This document shows positions 42,382 through 49,684 of a DNA stretch of 64,000 bases, piece after piece. How positions within the stretch are numbered: position 1 is the first letter of the stretch; every line of letters starts with the position of its first letter. The stretch is taken from positions 124,001-188,000 of the forward strand of contig NZ_KQ758620.1 of the NCBI RefSeq assembly GCF_001457035.1. Direction: 5' to 3'. The notes beneath the pieces were generated by a model, which saw only the letters and a list, made by a program, of their open reading frames with translations, did not search any database and was not told the origin of the DNA. The translations under genes and the position numbers were made by a program. Origin of the DNA: Fictibacillus enclensis (lineage in GTDB: Bacteria; Bacillota; Bacilli; Bacillales; Fictibacillaceae).

Positions 42382-43166
42382 CATTTTATCCGTTCAGGAT
42401 GGGTGTACACATTGAGCCGGGTGCCGCGGATAAATCCGACGGCGGTAATCCCGAGATCATTCGCGAGCTCCAGCGCCAGCGTGGTGGGTGCAGATTTAGA
42501 CAAAATAATGCCGGCACCGATTTTGGAAACCTTCAGTAAAACTTCCGAAGAGATCCGGCCACTGAAGGCAATCACTTTATCGGAAAGTGTAATCTTGTTT
42601 TCAAGGCAGTAACCGTAAATTTTATCAAGCGCATTGTGACGGCCAATATCCGACCGGGAAATCAACAGCACCTCATTTGTACAAAGCGCAGCGTTATGCA
42701 GCCCGCCTGTTGAGTGAAAATCATCGGAGGATTCCTGCATCGCTTCCATCAGCTTGATGCATTGCTCCACTTCAATCGTTGATTTGGTTACGATCGTTTT
42801 GGCATTTTTCACATCGCTCTGAAAATAGAACTGCCGGCTTTTTCCGCAGCATGATCCGATAAACCGTTTCGACTGCAGCTGATTGGTCACTGGCGCCTTG
42901 TTCACCAGCTGCACATAGGCAAACCCGCGGTCTTCATCAATGGACAGCGATTCGATTTCTCTCGGAAAACGAATCACCCCTTCTGATGCAAGAAAACCGG
43001 TGACAAGGTCCTCTAGATAAGTTGGTGTACAGACCATGGTTGCAAATTCCTCTCCATTTACATGGATGGTCAGTGCATATTCTGTTGCCACCGTATCTTC
43101 TGTCTCATGGAATGAGCCATCATTGTACTTGATGATGCTTATGTTCTTCATGACGTTGTCTTTCAT
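42381..43166 (-). CDS. fdhD: Formate dehydrogenase accessory sulfurtransferase FdhD
   Basis: 261 residues from ATG 43166. FdhD transfers sulfur from a cysteine desulfurase to the molybdenum cofactor of formate dehydrogenase, essential for activity. The key cysteine loop is SCCGKSRQ; DIGRHNALDKIYG and FSGRISSEVLLKVSKIG follow in the C-terminal half. The start has AAAGGAG 6 bases upstream; 26 upstream codons would overlap the end of the molybdoenzyme gene. It is 13 bases from that gene and translated as part of the same operon. Confidence 0.92.
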   Translation of the reverse strand: MKDNVMKNISIIKYNDGSFHETEDTVATEYALTIHVNGEEFATMVCTPTYLEDLVTGFLASEGVIRFPREIESLSIDEDRGFAYVQLVNKAPVTNQLQSKRFIGSCCGKSRQFYFQSDVKNAKTIVTKSTIEVEQCIKLMEAMQESSDDFHSTGGLHNAALCTNEVLLISRSDIGRHNALDKIYGYCLENKITLSDKVIAFSGRISSEVLLKVSKIGAGIILSKSAPTTLALELANDLGITAVGFIRGTRLNVYTHPERIK

Positions 43167-43179
43167 ATACTTCTCCTTT

Positions 43180-45537
43180 TTAGCTGATCTCCGTTTCCTG
43201 GTCCGGGATCGGCTTTTCCAGGTATTTAATATCCTTGCGAGCATTAAAACGCTCCGCTTTTTCTACCTTGACTGCTACATTATAGCTTGGAATCTTGGCG
43301 TATTTCTCATATACGCCTTTCGGAAGAAGAAAGTTCCCTTCTGGAAAATGAACCTCCAGATTCCCTCTCGCAATATCGATAAATTTCGCACGGCCCTGGA
43401 AGACACCATGCTGATTATACACCACAATAGTTTCTCCTTCATGAATGGACAATTCCTTCGCATCATTTCCGTTCATGAGGACATCATATCTCCCCGCTCC
43501 GTTGAACGGATCACTTTCATGATAGACCATCGAATTGAACTGTTTTCCTCTTCTCGTGGTCACATAATACGTATCTTTACCCTTTTTCAAATCCGGTATA
43601 TCAACCAGGATCAAATTTCCTTTACCATCGGATGTAGGACAGATTCCATCCTCGCAAAGCCAGGCACCGCCCCACTGAAATACGTCTCCCCGTTCTTTTA
43701 AATGCTGGATGCCATCATAATTGGGATTGGCCAGGGCAATCTCTTCCCGTATTTGCTGTCCGCTTTTAAAATTAATCAGATGAGCTCGCTGTGGTTTCAC
43801 CCGCTTGGCCAGATCCACGTAGATTTTCCACTCGGCCCGTGCTTCCTCCACCTGCTGCTGGTTTCCTTTAATTTCAGGCGAAAAGTACACCATGCGTTCA
43901 GTGGAAGTTGAGGTTCCCCCGTCTTCCTGTTCATATCGAGTTTTGGCCGGGAGCACAATGACGGCTTCCTTCGCATCCACCAATGTGGACGTATTATAGA
44001 TGATATCCTGATGCACCCGAAATTCAAGCGAAGATAAAGCCCGCTCGACAAAATCGGGATCAGGCATCGTTTCAAGGAAGTTGCCTCCCGACAGATAGTA
44101 CATTTTAATTTTCCGTTCATGGTCCTCGGGCAATAAAATGTTTTCAAGTGACACGCCAAGAACGTCTCCCTGCCATTTCGGAATAGTAAAGCCCCACAGT
44201 TTTTCAATGCGTTCGATGTTGTTCGGTTCAAAATCACCGCCGGGCAGCACGAATGGATCGGCCCCCATCTCACCGCTTCCCTGAACACTGGAATGACCGC
44301 GAATCGGCATCAACCCGCAATGTTTGCGGCCCAGAAATCCGCGCAGCAACGCCAGGTTCGCTACCTGGGAGATGTTGTCGGACGCAAAGGTATGCATGGT
44401 TAAACCAAGTGACCAGACAAACACGCCGGATTTACTTTTGGCGAGGAGCATTGCAAGCTCGTGAATGCGCTCTTTGCTCACTCCGGATGAGGCTTCAATT
44501 TCTCCCCAGCCTTGCTGCTGGACCTTCGCCTTTAACTCCTCATAGTTGTTGACATGCTTTTTCACAAACGAATGGTCGATCGCGGATCCGAGCTGTTTCG
44601 CCTCCATTTCAAACCAATGCTTCATGATGCCATGCATGAAGGCGATATCTCCCCCGATATTAACCTGGTAAAAATCATCTGCCAGCTTTGTGCCAAAAAG
44701 CGCAGACTCGGCAATGGACGGAATCCAGTATTTTTCCATGGAAGGCTCCCGGTATGGGTTAATGCAAATGATCTTTGTTCCCTTTCGTTTGGCAGCATAC
44801 ATATATTTGGTGGAAACCGGCTGGTTATTTGCGGCGACCGATCCCCAGAACACGATAACATCGGATCCAATCCAATCCTGGTAGTTGCAAGTCGAGGCCC
44901 CTACACCAATGGACCGCTTCAGCGCTGTTTTGGACGGAGAATGGCAAATGCGCGAAGCATTATCAATGTTGTTCACACCAAGGTACCGGGCTACTTTGGC
45001 AGCCACATAGTAAGATTCGTTCGTGATACCCCGTGACGTCAGAAAGAACGAGACCTGCTTGGGATCAAGCGTCTTCATTTTGTCCGCAATCAGGTTCAGG
45101 GCATCATCCCATGTCAGACGGGAAAACTTACGCTCACCCCTCCGACGGATCAACGGATATGGAATGCGGCCCAGCCTTCTCAGTTCCGCGCTGGAATACT
45201 TGCGAAGCTCATCAACGTCCGCATGAAGTATCTCTTTTTTCATGGCCGGCATTGTGTTCAAGCGGAGCACATTCAGTCGTGTCGTGCACACATGCGGACC
45301 TGCGAGCGTTTGATCATACAGACCCGAAACGCCAAGAGCACATCCGTCACACACCCCTTGGGTCAATATTTTGCCCGCATAAGACAGGTTATCCCGGTTT
45401 TCCCAGGCCACCTTCACCGTATCGCGGATGTGCCCGGGTTTTATTTTGCCCAAGCCGAACGGTACAGGGCTGACCCAGTTTTTCGGATCTGGTGTTTTGG
45501 GTAGCTTGATTGGTCCTTGATGCTTCGTTTTTCCCAT
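43180..45537 (-). CDS. Formate dehydrogenase-like molybdopterin oxidoreductase (FdhF/YdeP family)
   Basis: 785 residues, single catalytic subunit of the DMSO reductase superfamily. Three cysteines (C63, C66, C84) replace the usual four-Cys cluster motif, as in YdeP-like enzymes. The active-site pair is Cys198-His199 in SRICHSPSK, corresponding to the Sec/Cys-His of formate dehydrogenase H. Molybdopterin-binding segments include GSVAANNQPVSTKYM and the C-terminal NGNDAKELSIHEGE domain. The adjacent fdhD and OFA transporter favour formate as substrate, although the family is loosely named. Its 200-base leader contains a composite hairpin and a repeated motif. No NADH-binding subunit is nearby, so the electron acceptor is unknown. 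Confidence 0.85.
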   Translation of the reverse strand: MGKTKHQGPIKLPKTPDPKNWVSPVPFGLGKIKPGHIRDTVKVAWENRDNLSYAGKILTQGVCDGCALGVSGLYDQTLAGPHVCTTRLNVLRLNTMPAMKKEILHADVDELRKYSSAELRRLGRIPYPLIRRRGERKFSRLTWDDALNLIADKMKTLDPKQVSFFLTSRGITNESYYVAAKVARYLGVNNIDNASRICHSPSKTALKRSIGVGASTCNYQDWIGSDVIVFWGSVAANNQPVSTKYMYAAKRKGTKIICINPYREPSMEKYWIPSIAESALFGTKLADDFYQVNIGGDIAFMHGIMKHWFEMEAKQLGSAIDHSFVKKHVNNYEELKAKVQQQGWGEIEASSGVSKERIHELAMLLAKSKSGVFVWSLGLTMHTFASDNISQVANLALLRGFLGRKHCGLMPIRGHSSVQGSGEMGADPFVLPGGDFEPNNIERIEKLWGFTIPKWQGDVLGVSLENILLPEDHERKIKMYYLSGGNFLETMPDPDFVERALSSLEFRVHQDIIYNTSTLVDAKEAVIVLPAKTRYEQEDGGTSTSTERMVYFSPEIKGNQQQVEEARAEWKIYVDLAKRVKPQRAHLINFKSGQQIREEIALANPNYDGIQHLKERGDVFQWGGAWLCEDGICPTSDGKGNLILVDIPDLKKGKDTYYVTTRRGKQFNSMVYHESDPFNGAGRYDVLMNGNDAKELSIHEGETIVVYNQHGVFQGRAKFIDIARGNLEVHFPEGNFLLPKGVYEKYAKIPSYNVAVKVEKAERFNARKDIKYLEKPIPDQETEIS

Positions 45538-45648
45538 GATTTTCTGCCCCTTTTCCTTTTTCTATTTGATTACTACATTAACGTTGGTAATAGACGATGT
45601 TTCTTTCAAGAACACCAAAGGTTGCTAAGTGCTTGAACAAAACAAAAA

Positions 45649-45693
45649 CCACCGGGAGCCCGATTGTGTTCAAACAATCGGAAACCGCGGTGG
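45649..45693 (-). promoter_or_regulatory. Composite hairpin in the formate dehydrogenase leader
   Basis: Outer stem CCACCG/CGGTGG enclosing an inner CCGATTG/CAATCGG hairpin, followed on the minus strand by TTTTTGTTTT. It lies between the MpsC-like gene and the formate dehydrogenase gene, so it is either a terminator after MpsC or a conditional attenuator of the molybdoenzyme gene. Confidence 0.6.
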
Positions 45694-45702
45694 TAGTCTT
45701 TA

Positions 45703-45713
45703 ACAGGATCGCT
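45703..45713 (-). promoter_or_regulatory. AGCGATCCTGT leader motif (fdh copy)
   Basis: Minus-strand AGCGATCCTGT, one base different from two copies (AGCGAACCTGT) in the leader of the OFA transporter. The flanks are also alike (GGCA before). It directly precedes the composite hairpin. Function unknown. Confidence 0.45.
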
Positions 45714-45737
45714 GCCAAGTGCCAACACTAAGGGCGT

Positions 45738-46100
45738 TTACTTTTTAGTTAGTTTTTCTTCCAGGTTTTCATCAAAAACAAAAATCGACATTCCAAAGTC
45801 CTTTTCAATATCGATATCTACAAAAAGATCCACAAACTTAGCTCCCAGCAATTCTTCCATTTCAACCGGATGGTTCTTTTTGTACATGTCCTTCACCATT
45901 TCGGTTCGTGCGGAGCGCAGCATCTGCTTGCCCTCACTGTATCCTGAAATGAACTTTTCGACTGGAGAAAGATTGCCTTCCATCTCGCAAATCGCCCAGT
46001 TTTTGCAAAAGGTCGTTTTGATTTGCCGGGGGCCCTTGCCCATGTGGCGCTTACGAAAAGCTCTTACCAGATTACTAAACTCTGCTTCATAATTATTCAT
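45738..46100 (-). CDS. Single-domain MpsC/DUF2294 family protein
   Basis: 120 residues from ATG 46100 (AAAGG 9 bases upstream), one DUF2294 domain with the family signature GKGPRQIKTTF and a GNLSPVEKFI segment. It is a shorter relative of the two-domain proteins at 236-910 and 1039-1734. Position between the OFA transporter and the formate dehydrogenase gene, same strand, suggests a role linked to formate or CO2/bicarbonate metabolism, since MpsA and MpsB are CO2/bicarbonate concentrating proteins in other Firmicutes. That link is inference. Confidence 0.72.
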   Translation of the reverse strand: MNNYEAEFSNLVRAFRKRHMGKGPRQIKTTFCKNWAICEMEGNLSPVEKFISGYSEGKQMLRSARTEMVKDMYKKNHPVEMEELLGAKFVDLFVDIDIEKDFGMSIFVFDENLEEKLTKK

Positions 46101-46144
46101 AAACGACAACCTTTTTTTATACATTCTGCTATAAAAAGTATAAA

Positions 46145-47416
46145 TCAGAAATTCTGGGCTTGCAACTGTTGACCCGAAGCATTTTCCTTCTCGAGACGGC
46201 GGATATCCAGCCGGGCGAGGAAAGTGACAACCAAAGCGACGATAAACAGGGCCGCAAAGAAGGTCAGGCTTTCAGCATAACTTCCGGTTGTATCCTTTAC
46301 CCATGCGGCAAACAGAGGTCCGGCAAGACCTGCCGCGGCCCAGGCGGTTAAAATGTACCCATGAATCGCGCCAAGTTGTTTGGTTCCAAAAAGATCGCCG
46401 ATGTAGGCAGGAATCGAAGCAAACCCTCCGCCATAGCACGTATAGATGATGGCGAGCATAATCTGAAAAACAATGGCTGTTGTGATGTTTGGAAGCAGGA
46501 AAAACAGTACCGTTTGAAGCGCAAAAAACGTCGTATACGTGTTTGTTCTTCCGATGTAATCCGAAACCGAAGCCCAGCCAATCCGGCCAAATCCATTAAA
46601 AAGGCCGAGTACACCGACAAGCGCTGCCGCTTCTGCCGTCGACAGGCCAATACTTTCCTGGGCGAGAGGTTTGGCCGCTGACAGAATAGCGATTCCGCAA
46701 GTTACATTGATGAACAGCATGAGCCATAGATAATAGAAGCGTTTGGTCTTCACAGCCTGATTGGCGGTGAGTTGGGACAAGTCCTTTCGTATGATTGTTT
46801 TCCCGCTGTCCACCTTTTCCTGAAAGCCCTTAGGCAGCCAGCCCTCTGCAGGTTTTTCCAGATAGAGAGAGGACGCCAGCATAACAACAAAATAAGAGAT
46901 TCCCAATATGTAAAACGTATTGGCGATACCGACCGATTTGATCAGGCTGTCCATGACCGGAGAGCTGATGGCGGCAGCAAAGCCAAAGCCCATGATGGCA
47001 AGGCCCGTAGCCAGCCCGCGCCGGTCAGGGAACCATTTGACGAGTGTGGAAACAGGAGCGATATAGCCGACCCCAAGCCCGATCCCCCCAAGCATGCCAT
47101 AAAAAACATACAATAAAGGCAGTGACCCCATTTGCACGGCAAAACCGGAACCCGCCACACCTGCTCCAAAGAATACCGCAGCAAGCAATCCCGATTTCCT
47201 TGGCCCGTATTTTTCAACAAAATGCCCCAAAAAGGCAGCGGACAGTCCAAGAAACAGAATGGCTAGACTGAAGGTCAATTGAACTTCACTCGCACTCCAG
47301 TTGAACTTTTCCATTAATGGATTGGTAAAATTGCTCCATGCATACACTGATCCGATCGAGATGTGAATGCCCACTCCCGAAAGCGCAATCAGCCAGCGGT
47401 TTTTAACCTTGCTCAT
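46145..47416 (-). CDS. MFS transporter, oxalate:formate antiporter (OFA) family
   Basis: 423 residues with 12 predicted membrane helices. OFA family features include GVGIHISIGSVYAWS in the first helix, GIGLGVGYIAPVSTLVKWFPDRRGLATGLAIMG-type loop 4-5, and a GGGFASIPAYIGDLFG segment. Members move oxalate, formate, or unrelated monocarboxylates, so the substrate is inferred from the neighbouring formate dehydrogenase genes. It is the first gene of the unit and its 336-base leader contains an unusual composite hairpin plus a repeated motif. Confidence 0.85.
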   Translation of the reverse strand: MSKVKNRWLIALSGVGIHISIGSVYAWSNFTNPLMEKFNWSASEVQLTFSLAILFLGLSAAFLGHFVEKYGPRKSGLLAAVFFGAGVAGSGFAVQMGSLPLLYVFYGMLGGIGLGVGYIAPVSTLVKWFPDRRGLATGLAIMGFGFAAAISSPVMDSLIKSVGIANTFYILGISYFVVMLASSLYLEKPAEGWLPKGFQEKVDSGKTIIRKDLSQLTANQAVKTKRFYYLWLMLFINVTCGIAILSAAKPLAQESIGLSTAEAAALVGVLGLFNGFGRIGWASVSDYIGRTNTYTTFFALQTVLFFLLPNITTAIVFQIMLAIIYTCYGGGFASIPAYIGDLFGTKQLGAIHGYILTAWAAAGLAGPLFAAWVKDTTGSYAESLTFFAALFIVALVVTFLARLDIRRLEKENASGQQLQAQNF

Positions 47417-47450
47417 TCCTAATCCTCTCCCTTTTATGTAAAATTAAAAA

Positions 47451-47508
47451 GCCGCCACAAACTCTCCTTATAGTTTCCATCCACTATAAGATCGAAGAAT
47501 GCAGCGGC
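47451..47508 (-). promoter_or_regulatory. Composite hairpin in the OFA transporter leader
   Basis: Outer stem GCCGCTGC/GTGGCGGC enclosing TTATAGT/ACTATAA, followed on the minus strand by TTTTTAATTTT. It ends about 35 bases before the start codon, so it could attenuate the gene. Similar layout to the hairpin at 45649-45693. Confidence 0.55.
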
Positions 47509-47517
47509 AGCAGAATC

Positions 47518-47528
47518 ACAGGTTCGCT
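47518..47528 (-). promoter_or_regulatory. AGCGAACCTGT leader motif (OFA copy 1)
   Basis: Minus-strand AGCGAACCTGT, directly upstream of the composite hairpin, repeated exactly at 47583-47593 and with one mismatch at 45703-45713. Confidence 0.45.
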
Positions 47529-47582
47529 ATGGTATCCCTAACCGATTTTTAAAACGCTTTCAAAAGTCCTTTTAAACAGGTG

Positions 47583-47593
47583 ACAGGTTCGCT
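47583..47593 (-). promoter_or_regulatory. AGCGAACCTGT leader motif (OFA copy 2)
   Basis: Minus-strand copy of the motif, 65 bases upstream of the first copy, with GGCAAGGAAC in front (GGCACTTGGC in the fdh copy). Shared by the two leaders of this locus; function unknown. Confidence 0.45.
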
Positions 47594-47717
47594 GTTCCTT
47601 GCCAGAAGACCTTTTGAATTCTGTTCACAAAATATTCAAATTTCTCTTCTTAAGAGTAATGTAAACGAGCAAGCCCGTCAAGTAGCTCGCTTTCATTTTT
47701 TAACAGGATTCTTTTTG

Positions 47718-47748
47718 AAAAAGCACCTGCCATCCCCGGCAGATGCTC
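47718..47748 (-). terminator. Hairpin upstream of the OFA leader, downstream of the methyltransferase gene
   Basis: AGCATCTGCC/GGCAGGTGCT stem with a G-T pair, followed by TTTTT on the minus strand; ends the RlmI-like transcript a few bases past its stop codon. Confidence 0.8.
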
Positions 47749-47752
47749 TTCT

Positions 47753-48964
47753 TTATGATAATTTTTTCAGAATGACGACCTTCAGGTAATCTCCTTCTTT
47801 GAACTCTTTGATGGTCTTGAAGTCTTCCGGCACGGTATGCTCTTCCAAAATCTTATACTTTCCTCCGGTTTGACGGAACGCTTTTTCAATGAAACCTTTA
47901 AACTTCTTCATATCAAATGTACTGCAGTTGGAAGAAGCGACGATCACACCATTTTTTTCGGTAATCGCAATGGCCTGTTCAAGTAGCGCCGGATAATCCT
48001 TCCCGGCACTGAATGTATGCTTTTTTGAGCGTGCAAAGCTTGGCGGATCCAGGATGACCAGATCAAACAGAAGCTTTTTCCTTACGGCATATTTAAAATA
48101 GTGGAAGACGTCCTCCACAATAATGTCGTGCGCGTCATAATCCAGTCCGTTGATGCTGAACTGTTCTTGTGTTTTGCTTCGGCTTCGGTTGGCCAAATCC
48201 ACGCTCGTTGTTTTCTCTGCTCCGCCCAAAGCCGCTGCTACAGAAAAGGCACCCGTGTAAGAGAAGGTGTTCAGTACTTTTTTGCCATTGGCGTACTTAT
48301 CCCTGATCACCTTCCTGACGTCCCGCTGATCAAGGAACACACCCACCATAGCACTTTCGTTTAAATAGGTCGCAAAATGAATGCCATTTTCCTGCACGAT
48401 CAACGGAAACTGTGCTCGCTCTCCTGCGACAAAATCATCGTCTTCAATGTATGATCCCTTTTCGGCAAACCGCTTCTTTTCATAAACGCCTTTATAGTCG
48501 TCCACCTTCTTTAACGATTGAAGAACCTCTTCTTTAAATTGATAGATGCCATCGCTGTACCAGTTGATTACATAGAAACCGTCGAAATAATCGATAGTCA
48601 GGCCGCCGATCCCGTCTCCTTCTCCGTTAAACACACGAAAAGCCGTAGTGCTTGGATCGTCAAAGAACCTTTGCCGGCTCTCGACCGCTGCTTTTATCTT
48701 CTTTTCAAAAAAAGACTGATTGATTTTTTCGTCAGCATTTCGGGTTAAAATCCATCCCAGCCCTTTATTCTGCTTCCCGTAGTATCCTTTTCCGATAAAC
48801 TTGCCCTTTTCATCCACGACTTCAATAATCGTGCCTTCAGCAAGACCCGCATCAACATAAGACACGGCGTTGCTGTGAATCAGCGGTGATCCGCCTTTGA
48901 TCCCCTTATCGGAAGATTTTATTTTCAAACGAGCGTTTATACTCAATCCATTCACCCAATCCAT
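47753..48964 (-). CDS. Class I SAM-dependent rRNA methyltransferase, RlmI/YwbD-like
   Basis: About 403 residues. An N-terminal PUA domain (about residues 1-75) is followed by a Rossmann-fold methyltransferase with the SAM motif VLNTFSYTGAFSVAAALGG and the catalytic loop LVILDPPSFARSKK. The C-terminal SNCSTFD cysteine fits m5C enzymes such as RlmI, which methylates 23S rRNA C1962. The start is uncertain: ATG 48964 lacks a strong ribosome site, and a TTG two codons upstream or another farther in are possible. Monocistronic with its own terminator. Confidence 0.85.
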   Translation of the reverse strand: MDWVNGLSINARLKIKSSDKGIKGGSPLIHSNAVSYVDAGLAEGTIIEVVDEKGKFIGKGYYGKQNKGLGWILTRNADEKINQSFFEKKIKAAVESRQRFFDDPSTTAFRVFNGEGDGIGGLTIDYFDGFYVINWYSDGIYQFKEEVLQSLKKVDDYKGVYEKKRFAEKGSYIEDDDFVAGERAQFPLIVQENGIHFATYLNESAMVGVFLDQRDVRKVIRDKYANGKKVLNTFSYTGAFSVAAALGGAEKTTSVDLANRSRSKTQEQFSINGLDYDAHDIIVEDVFHYFKYAVRKKLLFDLVILDPPSFARSKKHTFSAGKDYPALLEQAIAITEKNGVIVASSNCSTFDMKKFKGFIEKAFRQTGGKYKILEEHTVPEDFKTIKEFKEGDYLKVVILKKLS

Positions 48965-49066
48965 GCACAAATTTTATGGTGATCCTATATTTCTTTATCA
49001 CATTCTGTCATTATAATACTTATCCTAAAAGAAATCATTAATACATAAAGGAGAGTTCATTTTGCC

Positions 49067-49366
49067 ATGGACCATTTAATTAAAGAAATACGGAAATTTC
49101 GGGATGAGCGAAACTGGGGACCATACCATCATGCCAAAGACCTTGCTCTCTCCATTACGCTGGAGGCTTCTGAACTTCTCGAGAATTTCCAATGGAAAGA
49201 GAGCCAGGAAGCCGTCGATGAAAACCTGGAAAACATTAAGGAAGAGCTTGCTGACGTTATGATTTATTCCCTGCAGCTCGCAGACAAGCTTAATCTGGAT
49301 GTAGAACAGATCATTCGAGACAAGATGAAGAAAAATGCGGTGAAGTATCCGGTGAAACAGGATTAA
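49067..49366 (+). CDS. MazG-like nucleotide pyrophosphohydrolase
   Basis: 99 residues, one all-alpha NTP pyrophosphatase domain of the MazG-like/RS21-C6 (DCTPP1) type. Acidic metal-binding residues are visible in EASELLENFQW and EELADVMIYSLQLAD, the E-x-x-E and E-x-x-D pattern of the family. It should hydrolyse (deoxy)nucleotides such as modified dCTP, cleaning the nucleotide pool. Monocistronic; followed by the interspersed repeat. Confidence 0.88.
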   Translation: MDHLIKEIRKFRDERNWGPYHHAKDLALSITLEASELLENFQWKESQEAVDENLENIKEELADVMIYSLQLADKLNLDVEQIIRDKMKKNAVKYPVKQD

Positions 49367-49396
49367 GTACATCATTTTCACAAAAACAATAACGGT

Positions 49397-49681
49397 CTAT
49401 CCAAGAAGTCTGGAAGCCGTTGATTTTCGTTCCAGGCCGCTCGCTTTCCGCGGGGCGTGCGGTGAGCCTCTTGCCGCAAGCGCCTGCGGGAGTCTCACCT
49501 GTCACGCTAGCTCCCGCAGGACAAGGAACGCTTCGGCAGCGAAACATCGCACGAAGAAAATGTGGTGTTCATTTTCGAGGATCTCGCACCCTCGGACTTC
49601 AATCAACTTTTCATTGAAGATTTTTTACGCAAAAATGGGATGTCTGAAGGTCAATTTTTGACTTTCAGGACAGCCCCTTTT
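49397..49681. repeat. Interspersed intergenic repeat, copy 2 (long form)
   Basis: About 285 bases. It matches copy 1 (42158-42381) on both sides but carries an extra block of about 60 bases (starting CAAGGAACGCTTCGG, ending TTTTCGAGGAT) just after CCCGCAGG. The terminal region has a hairpin like that of copy 1, at about 49634-49676. It fills the gap between the plus-strand MazG-like gene and the minus-strand GH32 gene. Confidence 0.85.
49634..49678. terminator. Repeat-borne terminator after the GH32 gene
   Basis: TGTCTGAA/TTCAGGACA with GTCAA/TTGAC inner stem and A/T-runs on either side, homologous to the hairpin ending copy 1. It lies a few bases past the GH32 stop codon, and can also stop transcripts from the plus side. 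Confidence 0.65.
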
Positions 49682-49684
49682 AAC

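Larger units (their letters stand above)
47417..47752. other. Leader of the OFA transporter gene, structured
   Basis: 336 bases between two minus-strand genes. From 3' to 5' on the minus transcript it holds two AGCGAACCTGT motifs (47518-47528 and 47583-47593), a composite terminator-like hairpin (47451-47508) and the rRNA methyltransferase terminator (47718-47748). No coding sequence is supported. No known riboswitch class was recognised. Confidence 0.5.

Noticed and set aside
43180-45537. Selenocysteine in the formate dehydrogenase-like gene
   Set aside because: The active-site position is an ordinary cysteine codon (Cys198) and there is no in-frame TGA.
45680-45696. T-box-like ACCGCGGTGG string in the fdh leader, plus strand
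   Set aside because: The order differs from the T-box GGTGGNACCGCG, there is no specifier stem-loop, and the gene in that direction is absent. It is simply one arm of the composite hairpin.
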